Source of the DNA: Halovibrio variabilis
GTDB taxonomy: Bacteria; Pseudomonadota; Gammaproteobacteria; Pseudomonadales; Halomonadaceae
Assembly: GCF_007991175.1 (NCBI RefSeq)
Contig: NZ_BJXV01000002.1
Coordinates: 62,001 to 126,000, forward strand
DNA length: 64,000 nt
Direction of reading: 5' to 3'
Under the pieces are notes generated by a model that did not search any database, was not told the origin of the DNA, and saw only the letters and a program-made list of their open reading frames with translations. Positions 1-9,917 of the stretch are shown piece by piece. The translations under genes and the position numbers were made by a program. The first letter of the stretch is position 1. Each line of letters starts with the position of its first letter.

Positions 1-711
1 GCCGGGACCGCCGCCGGTCAGTACAAAGGGTTCGGCATAGATCATAAAGGAGTGCATAAAGCGCAGCAGTACGGCGATGACCAACACATTGGTAAGCTTA
101 GGTAGCTGAATATAGCGGAATACCGCCCATTTAGACGCACGGTCGATACGCGCTGCCTGATAATACGCTTCGGGAATCGAGCGTAGGCCGCTGTAGCAGA
201 GCATTGCGACCAGCGGGGTCCAGTGCCACACGTCCATTAAAATGATCGTCACCCAGGCATCGCCCGCATTGCGGGTAAGGTTGTAGTTGACGCCTAATTC
301 ACGCAGCCCCCACCCCATTAGCCCAATATCGCCACGGGTAAAAATCTGCCAAATGCTGCCCACCACGTTCCAAGGAATCAGCAGCGGCAGGGTTATCAGG
401 ATCAGCACCGCCGAGGCTTGCCAGCCGCGTTTGGGCATAATGAGCGCAATGCCAATACCTAGCGGAATCTGGATGGCAAGAATGATCAGTGAGAACGAAA
501 TTTGGCGCAGAAACGCTGCCTGCAGTGCCGGGTCGTTAAGCGTGCTTTTAAACCACTCGGTGCCGGTAAAAAAAGTCGCGTTGGGGCCAAGTACGTCCTG
601 CACCGAGTAGTTCACCACCGTCATTAGCGGAATGATCGCTGAGAACGCCACTAGCACCAGCATGGGTAGCACCAGTAGCCAGGCTCTGTTGTTGGGTATT
701 TTGTTATTCAT
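1..711 (-). CDS. ABC transporter permease, glycerol/polyol (GlpP-like), 3' end missing
   Basis: Inner-membrane permease of a CUT1-type importer; 237 residues are visible and the gene leaves the window at base 1. It has a first membrane helix near residues 10-30, more hydrophobic helices after it, and the EAA-type loop that docks on the ATPase (about residues 168-192, IPEAYYQAARIDRA). The start is the ATG at 709-711, which overlaps the stop of the preceding ATPase gene (704) by 8 bases, so the two are translationally coupled. The order ATPase, ATPase, permease matches the rhizobial glycerol importer glpSTPQ. Substrate is inferred from that order and from the GlpR-like operator upstream; another polyol or sugar alcohol is possible. 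Confidence 0.8.
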   Translation of the reverse strand, partial: MNNKIPNNRAWLLVLPMLVLVAFSAIIPLMTVVNYSVQDVLGPNATFFTGTEWFKSTLNDPALQAAFLRQISFSLIILAIQIPLGIGIALIMPKRGWQASAVLILITLPLLIPWNVVGSIWQIFTRGDIGLMGWGLRELGVNYNLTRNAGDAWVTIILMDVWHWTPLVAMLCYSGLRSIPEAYYQAARIDRASKWAVFRYIQLPKLTNVLVIAVLLRFMHSFMIYAEPFVLTGGGPG

Positions 712-1804
712 GGCCGGTCTCCACCAGATACTCATCGATATACAGCGCAACCTTGTCAGGGTTGAAGTGCGCAAACGCCGTTTCACCCACCGGCGGATGG
801 CCTTCGAGCAGGCGTGCTTTGAAGGTTTGTCCGTTGAGTTTGAAGGTCAACAGCGAGTAGGTGCCCAGGTCCTGCACGCTAACCACTTGAATCGGCACGC
901 TATCGGTCGTCTGGCTTGAGGAAATAGCCATAAACTCGGGGCGAATGCCCAGCTTAATGTTGTTAGAGCTGGCGCTGGCGACTGCGCGCTTAATTGGCTC
1001 GCTAACCGGCAGTGGCTGCGCGCCGAACATCACCTGGTCATCTTGATAGTCGACGGCCATAAAGTTCATGCCGGGGCTGCCAATAAAGTAACCCACGAAG
1101 GTATGCGCCGGGCGCTCGAATAACTCCCTCGGCGTACCGAATTGCACCACCTGGCCGTCGTACATCACGGCAATCTTATCCGCAAAGGTAGAGGCTTCCA
1201 GCTGATCATGGGTGACGTAAATCATGGTGATGTTGAAGCGCTCGTGAATTTCCTTGAGCTTGCGGCGAAGTTTCCATTTGAGCTGCGGGTCGATCACGGT
1301 CAGCGGTTCGTCAAACAGGATTGCGGTGACGTCATCGCGTACTAAGCCCCGCCCCATGGACACCTTTTGCTTCTCGTCGGCGGTTAAATTTTTGGCTTTG
1401 CGATCTAACAGCGGTGTGAGGTCTAGAATATCGGCAACTTCGAGTACCTTGGGTTTAACCCGATACTCAGGCGTATTCATATTGCGCAGGGGAAAGGCGA
1501 GATTGTCGAACACCGTCATGGTGTCGTAGATCACCGGGAACTGAAATACCTGGGCGATATTGCGCTCTTCGGGCGGCAGCTCATTGACCCGCTGGCCATC
1601 AAACAGCACATCGCCGTCCGAGGGCTCGAGCAGGCCGGAAATAATATTCAACAGGGTGGATTTGCCGCAGCCTGAGGGGCCTAGCAGTGCATAGGCGCCG
1701 CCCTGGTGCCACACGTGATCCATTTGGCGAATGGCATAATCCGCCGCACTTTGGGGCGTTTTTTCGTAGCTGTGCGCCAGGCCTTTTAAGGTGATCTCAG
1801 CCAT
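704..1804 (-). CDS. ABC transporter ATP-binding protein, glycerol/polyol (GlpT-like of GlpSTPQV)
   Basis: Nucleotide-binding subunit of the importer, 366 residues. Walker A is GPSGCGKST (residues 42-50), Walker B AILFDEP (about 161-167) and the switch histidine sits in YVTHDQ (H199). The ABC signature that is normally LSGGQ reads LTADE (140-144), so the signature is degenerate. The C-terminal third is a MalK-like regulatory (TOBE/OB) domain. I start it at the ATG at 1804, overlapping the upstream ATPase stop by 8 bases; a longer frame back to 1864 would overlap that gene much further and lacks support. The partner encoded upstream has the opposite defects, so the two probably form a heterodimer with one good and one poor ATP site. 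Confidence 0.83.
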   Translation of the reverse strand: MAEITLKGLAHSYEKTPQSAADYAIRQMDHVWHQGGAYALLGPSGCGKSTLLNIISGLLEPSDGDVLFDGQRVNELPPEERNIAQVFQFPVIYDTMTVFDNLAFPLRNMNTPEYRVKPKVLEVADILDLTPLLDRKAKNLTADEKQKVSMGRGLVRDDVTAILFDEPLTVIDPQLKWKLRRKLKEIHERFNITMIYVTHDQLEASTFADKIAVMYDGQVVQFGTPRELFERPAHTFVGYFIGSPGMNFMAVDYQDDQVMFGAQPLPVSEPIKRAVASASSNNIKLGIRPEFMAISSSQTTDSVPIQVVSVQDLGTYSLLTFKLNGQTFKARLLEGHPPVGETAFAHFNPDKVALYIDEYLVETGHE

Positions 1805-2894
1805 GGGCAGTGCCTCCCTGACGGGCCGGAATATGGACGGTGTGGCCCTGTTTGTCGAAGGCATAAAGTTGGTGGGTGGGGAAGTAGACTTTCAGCGGCT
1901 CATCGACGCTAAATTGGTGGATACCGACCAGGTGGAGCACTAACGGGAAACGTTCATGATGCACATGTAAAAAGGTTTCAGAGCCGCTGATTTCCGCCAC
2001 ATCCACGTGCACATCCAGCGCAAGATCATCGGCTTGCTGCGGTTGCAGCGTCAGGTGCGAAGCGCGCACACCAAAGTCGTAATCGCCGGGTTCAAGACGT
2101 TTTAGCTTTTCGTCACAGGGGAAGTGCAGGGTTTGGTCGAAGGTGATCTCGCTGTCGGTCAGCTGGCCGGGAACAATATTGATCGGCGGTTCGGAAAACA
2201 TTTCCGCGCTATGACGACCGTTGGGCTGGCGATAGACCTGCTCGGTGGGGCCGTACTGGAGTAATTTGCCTTCGTGAAGCACCGCGGTATTGCCGCCCAG
2301 CGCTAGCGCTTCATTGGGCTCGGTGGTGGCATAAACGGCAATGCAGTTGCGCGCCTTAAACAGCTCGCGCAGTTCATCGCGGAGTTCTTCACGGAGTTTA
2401 TAATCCAAGTTGACCAGCGGCTCATCAAACAGGATCAAGTCGGCGTCTTTGACCAGCGCTCGGCCCATGGCGGTACGCTGCTGCTGACCGCCGGATAGCT
2501 CTTGGGGAAAGCGCTTTAATAGATGTTCGATATGCAGCATTTCAGCAATTTCACCTACCCGCTTATCAATTTCGCTTTTCGGGTGTTTAGCCAGTTTAAG
2601 CGGCGAGGCGATATTGTCGTAAACGGTGAGGCTGGGGTAGTTGATAAACTGCTGGTACACCATGGAGACATTGCGCTTGCGCACCGAGACGTGGGTCACG
2701 TCTTTGCCGTCCATGATGATCTTGCCACGGGTAGGCGGTTCAAGCCCCGCCATTAGGCGCATCAGGGTGGTTTTTCCGGCCAGCGTTCTGCCCAGCAGCA
2801 CATTGAAGGAGCCTGGCTCTAGGGCTAGGTCTATTCCGCTGATATGCGGCACACCATTGACGATGTGATCGATATTTTGCAAATGTAAGGACAT
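1797..2894 (-). CDS. ABC transporter ATP-binding protein, glycerol/polyol (GlpS-like of GlpSTPQV)
   Basis: First gene of the visible importer operon, 365 residues. Walker A is GRTLAGKTT (35-43), the signature LSGGQQQR (133-140) is canonical, and Walker B is LILFDEP (153-159). The switch-loop histidine is replaced by threonine: the segment reads YATTEPNEA where the sister subunit has YVTHDQLEA (T191 against H199). The C-terminal domain after about residue 235 is MalK-like. Two non-identical ATPases in one CUT1 operon is the arrangement known for the rhizobial glycerol system; most CUT1 importers use one ATPase as a homodimer. Start ATG at 2894. Glycerol as substrate is an inference. Confidence 0.83.
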   Translation of the reverse strand: MSLHLQNIDHIVNGVPHISGIDLALEPGSFNVLLGRTLAGKTTLMRLMAGLEPPTRGKIIMDGKDVTHVSVRKRNVSMVYQQFINYPSLTVYDNIASPLKLAKHPKSEIDKRVGEIAEMLHIEHLLKRFPQELSGGQQQRTAMGRALVKDADLILFDEPLVNLDYKLREELRDELRELFKARNCIAVYATTEPNEALALGGNTAVLHEGKLLQYGPTEQVYRQPNGRHSAEMFSEPPINIVPGQLTDSEITFDQTLHFPCDEKLKRLEPGDYDFGVRASHLTLQPQQADDLALDVHVDVAEISGSETFLHVHHERFPLVLHLVGIHQFSVDEPLKVYFPTHQLYAFDKQGHTVHIPARQGGTAHG

Positions 2895-2966
2895 GCCGAT
2901 CTCGCTAGCGTCGTTGTTGTTGGAAATGGCTGTTGGAAGTGTTGCTGGTAATTGTTGTTGATGGAT

Positions 2967-3018
2967 AGTATAGATCGTTTTCGTTTACGAAAGGCTAGTT
3001 GATCGTTTTCGAACTTGC
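2967..3018 (-). promoter_or_regulatory. Promoter with GlpR-like operator upstream of the ABC importer
   Basis: A perfect dyad TTTCG-TTTA-CGAAA lies at 2979-2992, and a second TTCG-type site (GTTTTCGAAC) at 3005-3014; both sit in a repeated GATCGTTTTCG context (2973 and 3001). Read on the minus strand, a TATACT -10-like hexamer (2967-2972) lies directly downstream of the dyad, so a bound repressor would block it. The TTCG half-sites resemble those recognised by DeoR-family GlpR. Site seen directly; regulator identity inferred. Confidence 0.5.
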
Positions 3019-3090
3019 AACGCGTTTTTGGCCTGTTGCACTACGCATTTAGGCGTAGAAAGTGAATGTTTTATAGCGTGAGCACACATA

Positions 3091-3123
3091 AAAAAGCCGG
3101 CTCCTGGCGCGCAGGAGCCGGCT
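3091..3123 (-). terminator. Rho-independent terminator of fadE
   Basis: A perfect 12-bp stem (3095-3106 with 3112-3123, AGCCGGCTCCTG arm) and a 5-base loop, followed on the minus strand by a T run (A run at 3090-3095 on the plus strand). It lies about 30 bases past the fadE stop. Confidence 0.88.
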
Positions 3124-3154
3124 GACGTTATCAGTAACGCTTTTAACGGCGGTA

Positions 3155-5641
3155 TTACTTGACGCTTTCCTCTTCCTGCTTAGTAGCAGGCGTCGGTTGG
3201 CTGTTGTGGTCGATTAGCGTGGATTTGTTCTTTGCGAACGCATCGTAAGCGAAATCGTCCACGGTGAGCATTTCCAGCACTTCGGCCTCAAAAGTGCGCA
3301 TAAACTCGGCGTCTTCGGCGTTGATCAGGCCTTTCTCCAAGCCGATTTCAACGCGCGCCTCAGGGTGCAACGCGGTTTGCGGTAGTTCACCTTTGGCATA
3401 GGCCTTGTTTAGCGTCCGATAGATTACCTCGGCACGGTCATAATCGACCAGCAGGGCATTATAGCGCGCCAGCGGGTTGCGCTGTTCGCCGTCGTCCGCG
3501 TCCCAGGTGTTTTCCAGCAGCTTGGTACGTAGGGCGCTGTGAGTGGAAACGCGCGTGGCGATGTCGCGAGCGAAGTCGTCGTGGGGCTTGTCCCAGCGGC
3601 GGCCGGTGGGCATTACTACCACTTTTAAGATCTTACCCAGGGCGCGGTTGGGCAGGTTATCGAAAATCTCTACAAACGCCTGTTCGGCACGCTGGAGTAA
3701 GAAGCGGCAGCTGTAGTGCAGCAGCGCCTCTTCGCCTTCTACTTGACTGCCTGCCTGCCACTGCTTGAGTACCATCGAAGCGAGGTAAAGGTTAGACAGC
3801 ACATCCCCAAGGCGCGCAGAGATCATTTCGCGTTTTTTGAGCGCTGACCCCAGGCTTGCCATGGCGGCATCGGCGCACAGGCCAAAGCCAGCGGAGAGGC
3901 GGGCAATGTCCTTGGCGTACACGGCAGCGGGGCCATCAAAGGGCACGCTGGCTTTACCTAAGCCGAAACCAAGGGTAAAGGCCCGCGCCGCGTTGCCGAA
4001 TATCAGCCCAGCGTGACTAAAGAAGGCTTTATCAAACGCTTGCATATCGTTGGCGTCTTTGGCGGCCAGCTCGTCAAGCACGTAAGGGTGGCAGCGGATC
4101 GCGCCCTGACCAAAGATCATCAGGTTGCGGGTCATGATGTTGGCGCCTTCCACGGTAATCGCGACCGGATTGGCGCTGTAGCCAATACCCAAGTAGTTGC
4201 GCGGGCCGAGTGTTACTGCCTTGCCGCCGTGGACGTCCATGGCGTCGCTCAGTATGACGCGCTGGAACTCGGTCAGCTGGCTTTTCAGGATTCCTGAGGG
4301 CACCGCGGGTTTTTCGCCATGATCAATCATATTGGCGGTTTGATACACGGTGGCCTGGGAGATATACGCCAGCCCCGCCATGCGCGCGAGCGGCTCTTGC
4401 ACACCTTCCATTTCTGCTACTGGCACGTTGAACTGACGGCGAACACGGGTGAAACCGCCGCTCCAGCCAAGGGCGTAGCGGGCGGTGCCGGTAGCGCCTG
4501 ATGGCAGCGTAATGCAGCGGCCGATCGATAGGCACTCGACCAGCATCCGCCAGCCTTGGCCGATCATGTCGGGACCACCGATAATGGTGTCTAGCGGTAC
4601 AAAGACATCTTTGCCGATAATCGGGCCGTTCATAAACGGACTGCCGATGGGGTGGTGGCGACGGCCAATGTCCATGCCAGCGGTGTCACGGGGAATCAGC
4701 GCCAGGGTAATGCCACGGTTTTCCTCGTCACCCAGTAGTTTTTCCGGGTCAAACAGACGAAATGCCAAGCCCACTACGGTGGCAATGGGGGCCAGCGTGA
4801 TCCAGCGTTTTTCGAAGTTCAGGCGCAGGCCGAGTACTTCTTCGCCGTTGATGGTCTGCTTACACACAACGCCGGTATCGGGCAGCGAGGTGGCATCCGA
4901 ACCTGCGCGGGGGCCGGTGAGGCCAAAGCAGGGGATTTCACGGCCATCAGACAGGCGCGGCAGGTAGTGATCTTTCTGTTCTTGAGTGCCGTATTTCAGC
5001 AGCAGCTCGCCAGGGCCGAGAGAGTTGGGTACGCCCACGGTGACCATCATGGTTTCGTTGGCAGAGAGCTTTTGCAGCACCATGGACTGGGCTTTGGCTG
5101 AGAATCCCAGGCCGCCGTACTCCTTGGGAATAATCATGCCGAAGAAACCTTCCTTCTTCAGGAAGTCCCACAGCTGCTGGGGCAAGTCGGCTCGCTCTTG
5201 GGCAATATCCCAGGCGTTGCACATGCCAGCGGCTGTCGCACACTGATTAGCCAAAAAGGCTTTTTCATCGTCGCGCAGGCCAGTGTCTTTAAAGGCAAGC
5301 AGTTTTTCCCACTGGGGCTTGCCTGAAAATAGCTCGCCGTCCCAGGAAACACTGCCGGCTTCGAGGGCGGTGCGCTCGGTGGCAGAGACTTTTGGCGCCA
5401 CTTTCTTGAACATCGCGAACAGGCGTGGCGTTAGCCATTGGCGGCGCAACGCGGGCAGGCCAGCCACGGCAACGGCAGCCGCGCCGATTAGCAGCAGTAC
5501 GCCAATCACCGTTGCGTCTAACAGCAGGCCAGCGAGGCCCAACACGCCAAGGACGGCCAGCGCGGCGGGGGCACCTGCCTCGCGACGCATGACCACGAGC
5601 AAGCCGACAATGGCGAGCACGATAAGGAGTAGGGTGAGCAT
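3155..5641 (-). CDS. fadE: Acyl-CoA dehydrogenase FadE
   Basis: Catalyses the first step of fatty acid beta-oxidation, acyl-CoA to trans-2-enoyl-CoA with FAD. It has 828 residues, close to the roughly 815 of E. coli FadE and about twice the length of ordinary acyl-CoA dehydrogenases. The N-terminal 60 residues are strongly hydrophobic (two membrane segments), the dehydrogenase body follows (GLTGPRAGSD and KRWITLAPIA segments near 240-285), and a DUF1974-type C-terminal extension completes it. The ATG at 5641 has an AAAGAGAGAG purine run as ribosome binding site. It is a single-gene unit with its own terminator; a PsrA-like site lies about 90 bases upstream. Confidence 0.93.
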   Translation of the reverse strand: MLTLLLIVLAIVGLLVVMRREAGAPAALAVLGVLGLAGLLLDATVIGVLLLIGAAAVAVAGLPALRRQWLTPRLFAMFKKVAPKVSATERTALEAGSVSWDGELFSGKPQWEKLLAFKDTGLRDDEKAFLANQCATAAGMCNAWDIAQERADLPQQLWDFLKKEGFFGMIIPKEYGGLGFSAKAQSMVLQKLSANETMMVTVGVPNSLGPGELLLKYGTQEQKDHYLPRLSDGREIPCFGLTGPRAGSDATSLPDTGVVCKQTINGEEVLGLRLNFEKRWITLAPIATVVGLAFRLFDPEKLLGDEENRGITLALIPRDTAGMDIGRRHHPIGSPFMNGPIIGKDVFVPLDTIIGGPDMIGQGWRMLVECLSIGRCITLPSGATGTARYALGWSGGFTRVRRQFNVPVAEMEGVQEPLARMAGLAYISQATVYQTANMIDHGEKPAVPSGILKSQLTEFQRVILSDAMDVHGGKAVTLGPRNYLGIGYSANPVAITVEGANIMTRNLMIFGQGAIRCHPYVLDELAAKDANDMQAFDKAFFSHAGLIFGNAARAFTLGFGLGKASVPFDGPAAVYAKDIARLSAGFGLCADAAMASLGSALKKREMISARLGDVLSNLYLASMVLKQWQAGSQVEGEEALLHYSCRFLLQRAEQAFVEIFDNLPNRALGKILKVVVMPTGRRWDKPHDDFARDIATRVSTHSALRTKLLENTWDADDGEQRNPLARYNALLVDYDRAEVIYRTLNKAYAKGELPQTALHPEARVEIGLEKGLINAEDAEFMRTFEAEVLEMLTVDDFAYDAFAKNKSTLIDHNSQPTPATKQEEESVK

Positions 5642-5728
5642 AGACTCTCTCTCTTTGTTTCAGGCTTAGTCTTCAGCCTGCTGTTGTTGGTAAGAATGGT
5701 AGCGATAAACGGCGACGAGACCGTCAAT

Positions 5729-5742
5729 CGAACACTTGTTTG
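5729..5742. promoter_or_regulatory. Candidate PsrA-type operator upstream of fadE
   Basis: CGAAC-ACTT-GTTTG is one mismatch from the C/GAAAC-N2-4-GTTTG/C dyad recognised by the fatty-acid-responsive TetR regulator PsrA of pseudomonads. It lies about 90 bases upstream of the fadE start, within the expected promoter region. Only the dyad is seen; no psrA gene is in the window. Confidence 0.35.
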
Positions 5743-5813
5743 AATATTGGCAGATGGGGGCCACCTCGTGCAAGTTTTTAGCCATCTTTAGCGTTGCAAA
5801 TGTGAGGCGCCCA

Positions 5814-5849
5814 GCAAAAAAAACGCCATGGCGGTAGGCCATGGCGTTT
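5814..5849 (-). terminator. Rho-independent terminator of the betIBA operon
   Basis: A perfect 12-bp stem (5821-5832 with 5838-5849) and 5-base loop, followed on the minus strand by a T run (eight A on the plus strand at 5816-5823). It lies about 25 bases downstream of the betA stop. Confidence 0.87.
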
Positions 5850-5872
5850 GGAGTGGTAAATAGACTAAATGT

Positions 5873-7546
5873 TCAGGCGCGTTTAGCCGCTGCACCGTTG
5901 GCGACATAGTAGTCAACGTTAGCGCGGGGTAGCGGCTCAAGGCCTTTAATGCGGTCGGCGATTTTCTCGGCCAGCATAATGGTAGGCGCGTTTAAGTTGC
6001 CGGTGGGGATCACCGGGAACAGTGAGGCATCGACCACACGCAGACCCTCAATGCCATGCACACGGCCCTGACCATCGGTGACCGCCATCTCGTCGTTGCC
6101 CATCCGGCAGCTGCCGCAGGGGTGGTAGGCGGTTTCGGCGTGCTGTTTGACGAAGGCATCAAGCTCGGCATCCGTCCGCACGTCGGGGCCTGGGGCGATC
6201 TCACGGCCGCGGTAGTTATCAAACGCTGGCTGGGCGATGATGTCCCGGGTGAGACGAATAGCGTCGCGGAACTCTTGCCAATCTTTGTCTTTGGCCATGT
6301 AGTTGAACAAAATGCTGGGCGCGGCGTGGGGGTCTTTCGAGGTTACTCGAATGCGACCACGGCTTTCCGAGCGCATAGAGCCAACGTGGGCCTGGAAGCC
6401 GTGGGCTTGCACCGCGCTTTTGCCGTTGTAGCTAATCGCGATAGGCAGAAAATGGTACTGCAGGTTGGGCCACTCTTCTTCATCGCGGCTACGAATAAAA
6501 CCACAGGATTCAAACTGGTTGCTGGCGCCCACACCGGTACCTTTGAACAACCACTCGGCACCGATTTTGGGTTGGTTGTACCACTTTAGCGCCGGGTAGA
6601 GGGAAATCGGCTCTTTGCACTCGTATTGGATGTACATCTCCAGGTGATCCTGGAGGTTCTCACCCACGCCGGGCAGGGCGTGAATCGTTTCAATATCAAG
6701 CTCTTCCAGCAGTTCTGGGTTGCCGATGCCTGAGCGCTGCAGAATCTGTGGGGAGGCGATGGCGCCACCACACAGCAGGACTTCACGGCGAGCGTAGGCC
6801 TGCTGCTTTTCGCCTTTCTGCTCATAGCGCACACCCACCGCCCGCTTGCCTTCAAACTCAATGACGTCGGTGACGGCATGAGTTTCGATGGTGAGGTTGT
6901 GGCGCTGTTTGGCGGTATCCAGGTAGCCACGGGCCGTTGATGCACGGCGGCCTTTGGGCGTAACGAAGCGGTCCATGGGGCCGAAGCCTTCTTGCTGGTA
7001 GCCGTTAACGTCGTCGGTTTCCGGGTAGCCCGCCTGCTTGCCGGCTTCAATAAAGGTGCGGTAAAGCGGGTTGTTATCGGCTTTTGGCGTGGTCACGCTC
7101 ACCGGCCCGTCGCCACCGTGGTAGTCGTTGGGGCCAATGTCGCGGCTTTCGCACTTTTTGAAGTAGGGCAGACAGCTTAGATAGTCCCAGTCTTCGAGGC
7201 CGGGCTGCTTGGCCCAGTTGTCGTAATCGAGCGCGTTGCCGCGGATATAGCACATGCCGTTAATCAGCGAGGAGCCGCCGAGGCCTTTGCCACGGCCGCA
7301 CTCCATGCGGCGGCCATCCATATGCGGTTCGGGGTCGGTTTCAAACGCCCAGTTGTAGCGCTTTCCCTGTAGTGGAAACGCCAGTGCAGCGGGCATTTGG
7401 GTGCGGAAATCAAAGCGGTAGTCAGGCCCGCCCGCTTCTAACAGCAATACGCTGACGCTGCTGTCTTCGGTAAGGCGAGCGGCGAGCACGTTGCCCGCCG
7501 AGCCTGCGCCGATAATGATGTAGTCAAATTCGCGTGGTTGAGGCAT
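5873..7546 (-). CDS. betA: Choline dehydrogenase BetA
   Basis: Membrane-associated FAD enzyme of the GMC oxidoreductase family that oxidises choline to betaine aldehyde and can continue to glycine betaine. The FAD-binding GxGxxG motif lies near the N-terminus (IIGAGSAGN), followed by the GMC signature region ([16 protein letters not shown], about residues 90-105) and the C-terminal GMC motif with [15 protein letters not shown]. From the ATG at 7546 (557 residues, E. coli 556) the protein begins [13 protein letters not shown] as the family expects and has a GAGA purine run upstream; the earlier ATG at 7561 and TTG at 7564 lack one. Last gene of betI-betB-betA, 59 bases after betB. Confidence 0.95.
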   Translation of the reverse strand: MPQPREFDYIIIGAGSAGNVLAARLTEDSSVSVLLLEAGGPDYRFDFRTQMPAALAFPLQGKRYNWAFETDPEPHMDGRRMECGRGKGLGGSSLINGMCYIRGNALDYDNWAKQPGLEDWDYLSCLPYFKKCESRDIGPNDYHGGDGPVSVTTPKADNNPLYRTFIEAGKQAGYPETDDVNGYQQEGFGPMDRFVTPKGRRASTARGYLDTAKQRHNLTIETHAVTDVIEFEGKRAVGVRYEQKGEKQQAYARREVLLCGGAIASPQILQRSGIGNPELLEELDIETIHALPGVGENLQDHLEMYIQYECKEPISLYPALKWYNQPKIGAEWLFKGTGVGASNQFESCGFIRSRDEEEWPNLQYHFLPIAISYNGKSAVQAHGFQAHVGSMRSESRGRIRVTSKDPHAAPSILFNYMAKDKDWQEFRDAIRLTRDIIAQPAFDNYRGREIAPGPDVRTDAELDAFVKQHAETAYHPCGSCRMGNDEMAVTDGQGRVHGIEGLRVVDASLFPVIPTGNLNAPTIMLAEKIADRIKGLEPLPRANVDYYVANGAAAKRA

Positions 7547-7605
7547 CAATGTTTCTCTCATCAAGATGGTAAAGAGCTAAGTGTTTCAGCGTGTTGATTC
7601 AGGGA

Positions 7606-9075
7606 TTAAAACACTGACTCAAACGGCCCCATCTCGATCTGTACGGACTTGGTCTGGGTATAGTGATTCAGCGTTTCGATACCGTTCTCGCGACCAATGC
7701 CCGACTCTTTATAACCGCCCACCGGCATTTCAGAAGGCGACTCGCCCCAGGTGTTGATCCAGCAGATGCCTGCTTCCAGCTGATGGATGACGCGGTGAGC
7801 TCGGTTCAGGCTTTCGCTGAATACGCCAGCGGCCAAGCCATAGGGGGTGTCGTTGGCACGACTTATCACTTCTGCTTCATCGTCAAACGCCAATACCGAC
7901 ATTACCGGGCCAAAGATCTCTTCGCGCACGATACGCATATCGTCGGTGCAGTCGGTGAAGACGGTAGGGGCGGCCCAGGCGCCGTCTGCAAAGCTGCCGC
8001 TGTTCCACTCATCGCCACCGACGAGCAGGCGGGCGCCTTGCTCTTTGCCCAGGGCGATATAGGCGAGTACTTTCTCCTGATGCTCGAAGCTCACCAGCGG
8101 GCCAAAGTTGACGCTGGGGTCCATGGGGTCGCCCGCTTTGATGCGCTTAACGCGCTCCACCAATTTGGCTTCAAAGGCGTCTTTAATGCTGCGTTCAACA
8201 AAAACACGTGTGCCGTTGGTGCAAATTTGGCCGCTGGAGTAGAAGTTCGCCATCATGGCGGCGTCGGCGGCGCGGTCTAGGTCGGCATCGGCGAACACCA
8301 GCAGTGGCGATTTGCCGCCTAGCTCCATGGTGACCTCTTTGAGACTGGAACCCGCGGCCGCTGCCATAACCTTTTTGCCGGTGCCTGCTTCGCCGGTGAA
8401 CGAGATTTTGGCAATGCCAGGGTGCTCGGTGAGCATGGCGCCCACGCGACCGTCGCCCTGCACCACGTTAAACACGCCGTTGGGTAGGCCTGCCTCGGTG
8501 AATATCTCGGCCAGCTTCAGCACGGTTAGCGGGGTCACTTCGCTGGGCTTAAACACCACCGCGTTACCTGCGGCCAGCGCTGGGGCGGCTTTCCAGCAAG
8601 CGATTTGGATTGGGTAGTTCCAGGCGCCAATGGCGCCAATCACGCCCAGCGGCTCGCGGCGGGTGTACACAAAGGAGCTGTCGCGCAGTGGAATCTGGCT
8701 GCCTTCAATAGCGGGCGCCAAGCCAGCGTAATACTCCAGCGCGTCCGCACCGGTGACGATATCGACGCTAGCGGTTTCGCTGATTGGCTTGCCGGTATTG
8801 CGGGTTTCCAGCTCGGCAAGCTCGTCATTGCGCTCTCTTAATAGCGCTACGGCGCGTAGTAAAACACGCGAGCGTTGCATGCCGGTCATCGCGGCCCATT
8901 CGCGCTGGCCTCGCTGGGCAGCGGCAACGGCTGTGTCCACATCGGCTTGGCTTGCTTGACCGATAGTGGCGAGCAGGCTGCCATCAAAAGGATTGGTAAC
9001 GGTAAAAGTATCGCCTGAGGTGGCGTCTACTTGGCGACCATCAATATAAAGCGGCTGTACGTTTTGAGTGGTCAT
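7606..9075 (-). CDS. betB: Betaine aldehyde dehydrogenase BetB
   Basis: NAD(P)+-dependent aldehyde dehydrogenase making glycine betaine, the compatible solute used under salt stress. It has 489 residues (E. coli BetB 490). The general-base glutamate is in MELGGKSPL and the nucleophilic cysteine in GQICTNGTR, about residues 250 and 285. The start is the ATG at 9075 with a strong GGAGGA ribosome binding site; the frame remains open 21 codons further upstream but that part is not family-like. It lies between betI and betA. Confidence 0.96.
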   Translation of the reverse strand: MTTQNVQPLYIDGRQVDATSGDTFTVTNPFDGSLLATIGQASQADVDTAVAAAQRGQREWAAMTGMQRSRVLLRAVALLRERNDELAELETRNTGKPISETASVDIVTGADALEYYAGLAPAIEGSQIPLRDSSFVYTRREPLGVIGAIGAWNYPIQIACWKAAPALAAGNAVVFKPSEVTPLTVLKLAEIFTEAGLPNGVFNVVQGDGRVGAMLTEHPGIAKISFTGEAGTGKKVMAAAAGSSLKEVTMELGGKSPLLVFADADLDRAADAAMMANFYSSGQICTNGTRVFVERSIKDAFEAKLVERVKRIKAGDPMDPSVNFGPLVSFEHQEKVLAYIALGKEQGARLLVGGDEWNSGSFADGAWAAPTVFTDCTDDMRIVREEIFGPVMSVLAFDDEAEVISRANDTPYGLAAGVFSESLNRAHRVIHQLEAGICWINTWGESPSEMPVGGYKESGIGRENGIETLNHYTQTKSVQIEMGPFESVF

Positions 9076-9107
9076 GTAGGTCTCCTCCAGTAAAATGAAA
9101 ATTTTAG

Positions 9108-9725
9108 CTAGTAAGTGTCGGATGCGTGCGGTAAGCATCCATGATGAGCAAAAAGCTGATCGAGATAGCTGTGGGCGAGGAGTCGAGCTTCCTCGGCATC
9201 AAGCCCTTTTGGCGTTAAGGCACCGCGTAGCCAAAGGCCATCGATCATGGCCGCTAAACCGCGGGCAGCGTTGCGTGCATCAGAATGGGTCATTATGCGA
9301 CGAAACTGGTGACATAAATTAGCGTAAAGACGGCGATCGTTGACGTTTTGCAACCGCTGTAGCATGGGCTTATGCATGCTGCTGGCCCAGAACGCCAGCC
9401 AGGTTTTGGCGGCGGGACCGGTGACCTGAGTACGATCAAAATTACCTTCAATAATGGCCCCAATGTGGGCGCGCGGTGAGCTGTCTTTCAACGCATGGCG
9501 GCGCACCGCAACGGCATCCGTCAGGTCGGTGAGTATTTGCCGCATGGTTGCTTCCAGCAGGCCGTCCTTGCCGCCAAAGTAGTGGCTAATGATGCCGGCT
9601 GAAACGCCAGCATGGCGCGCAATGCGCATCACCGTTGTCTCGGCCAGGCCGACTTCGTCAATCGAGGCCATGGTCGCTTTAATTAATTGCTGGCGGCGTA
9701 TCGGTTCCATTCCCACCTTTGGCAC
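9108..9725 (-). CDS. betI: Transcriptional repressor BetI
   Basis: TetR-family repressor of choline uptake and oxidation genes, relieved by choline. It has 205 residues (E. coli 195): N-terminal helix-turn-helix (about residues 27-50, [24 protein letters not shown]) and a C-terminal ligand-binding half. It is the first gene of the betIBA operon, 32 bases ahead of betB. A 14-bp perfect palindrome of the BetI type lies about 95 bases upstream in the divergent promoter region. Confidence 0.94.
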   Translation of the reverse strand: MPKVGMEPIRRQQLIKATMASIDEVGLAETTVMRIARHAGVSAGIISHYFGGKDGLLEATMRQILTDLTDAVAVRRHALKDSSPRAHIGAIIEGNFDRTQVTGPAAKTWLAFWASSMHKPMLQRLQNVNDRRLYANLCHQFRRIMTHSDARNAARGLAAMIDGLWLRGALTPKGLDAEEARLLAHSYLDQLFAHHGCLPHASDTY

Positions 9726-9820
9726 AGCGTTCTCCTACGAATCACGTTGAATACCTAACTTGCGCCGACGCTTGAAACTAAGCGTTAGGCATGATTACCT
9801 AAACATGGTGGCATTTTTTT

Positions 9821-9834
9821 ATTGAACGTTCAAT
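9821..9834. promoter_or_regulatory. BetI operator
   Basis: The perfect palindrome ATTGAACGTTCAAT matches the core of known BetI sites (E. coli betI-betT region, Vibrio). It sits between betI (start 9725, minus) and the choline-binding protein (start 9918, plus), positioned to control both directions. Confidence 0.82.
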
Positions 9835-9917
9835 CAATAAAAAGATGTCGATACGTTAAATTCGCTGTGATCGCTCTTGAATAGGGTGTTCGCTTCAAAC
9901 GATCTAAGGGGACAACG

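Noticed and set aside
7663..8280. Long plus-strand frame opposite betB (and similar ones opposite betA, rnfD and others)
   Set aside because: Mirror frames of GC-rich conserved genes; the opposite strand encodes strongly conserved enzymes.
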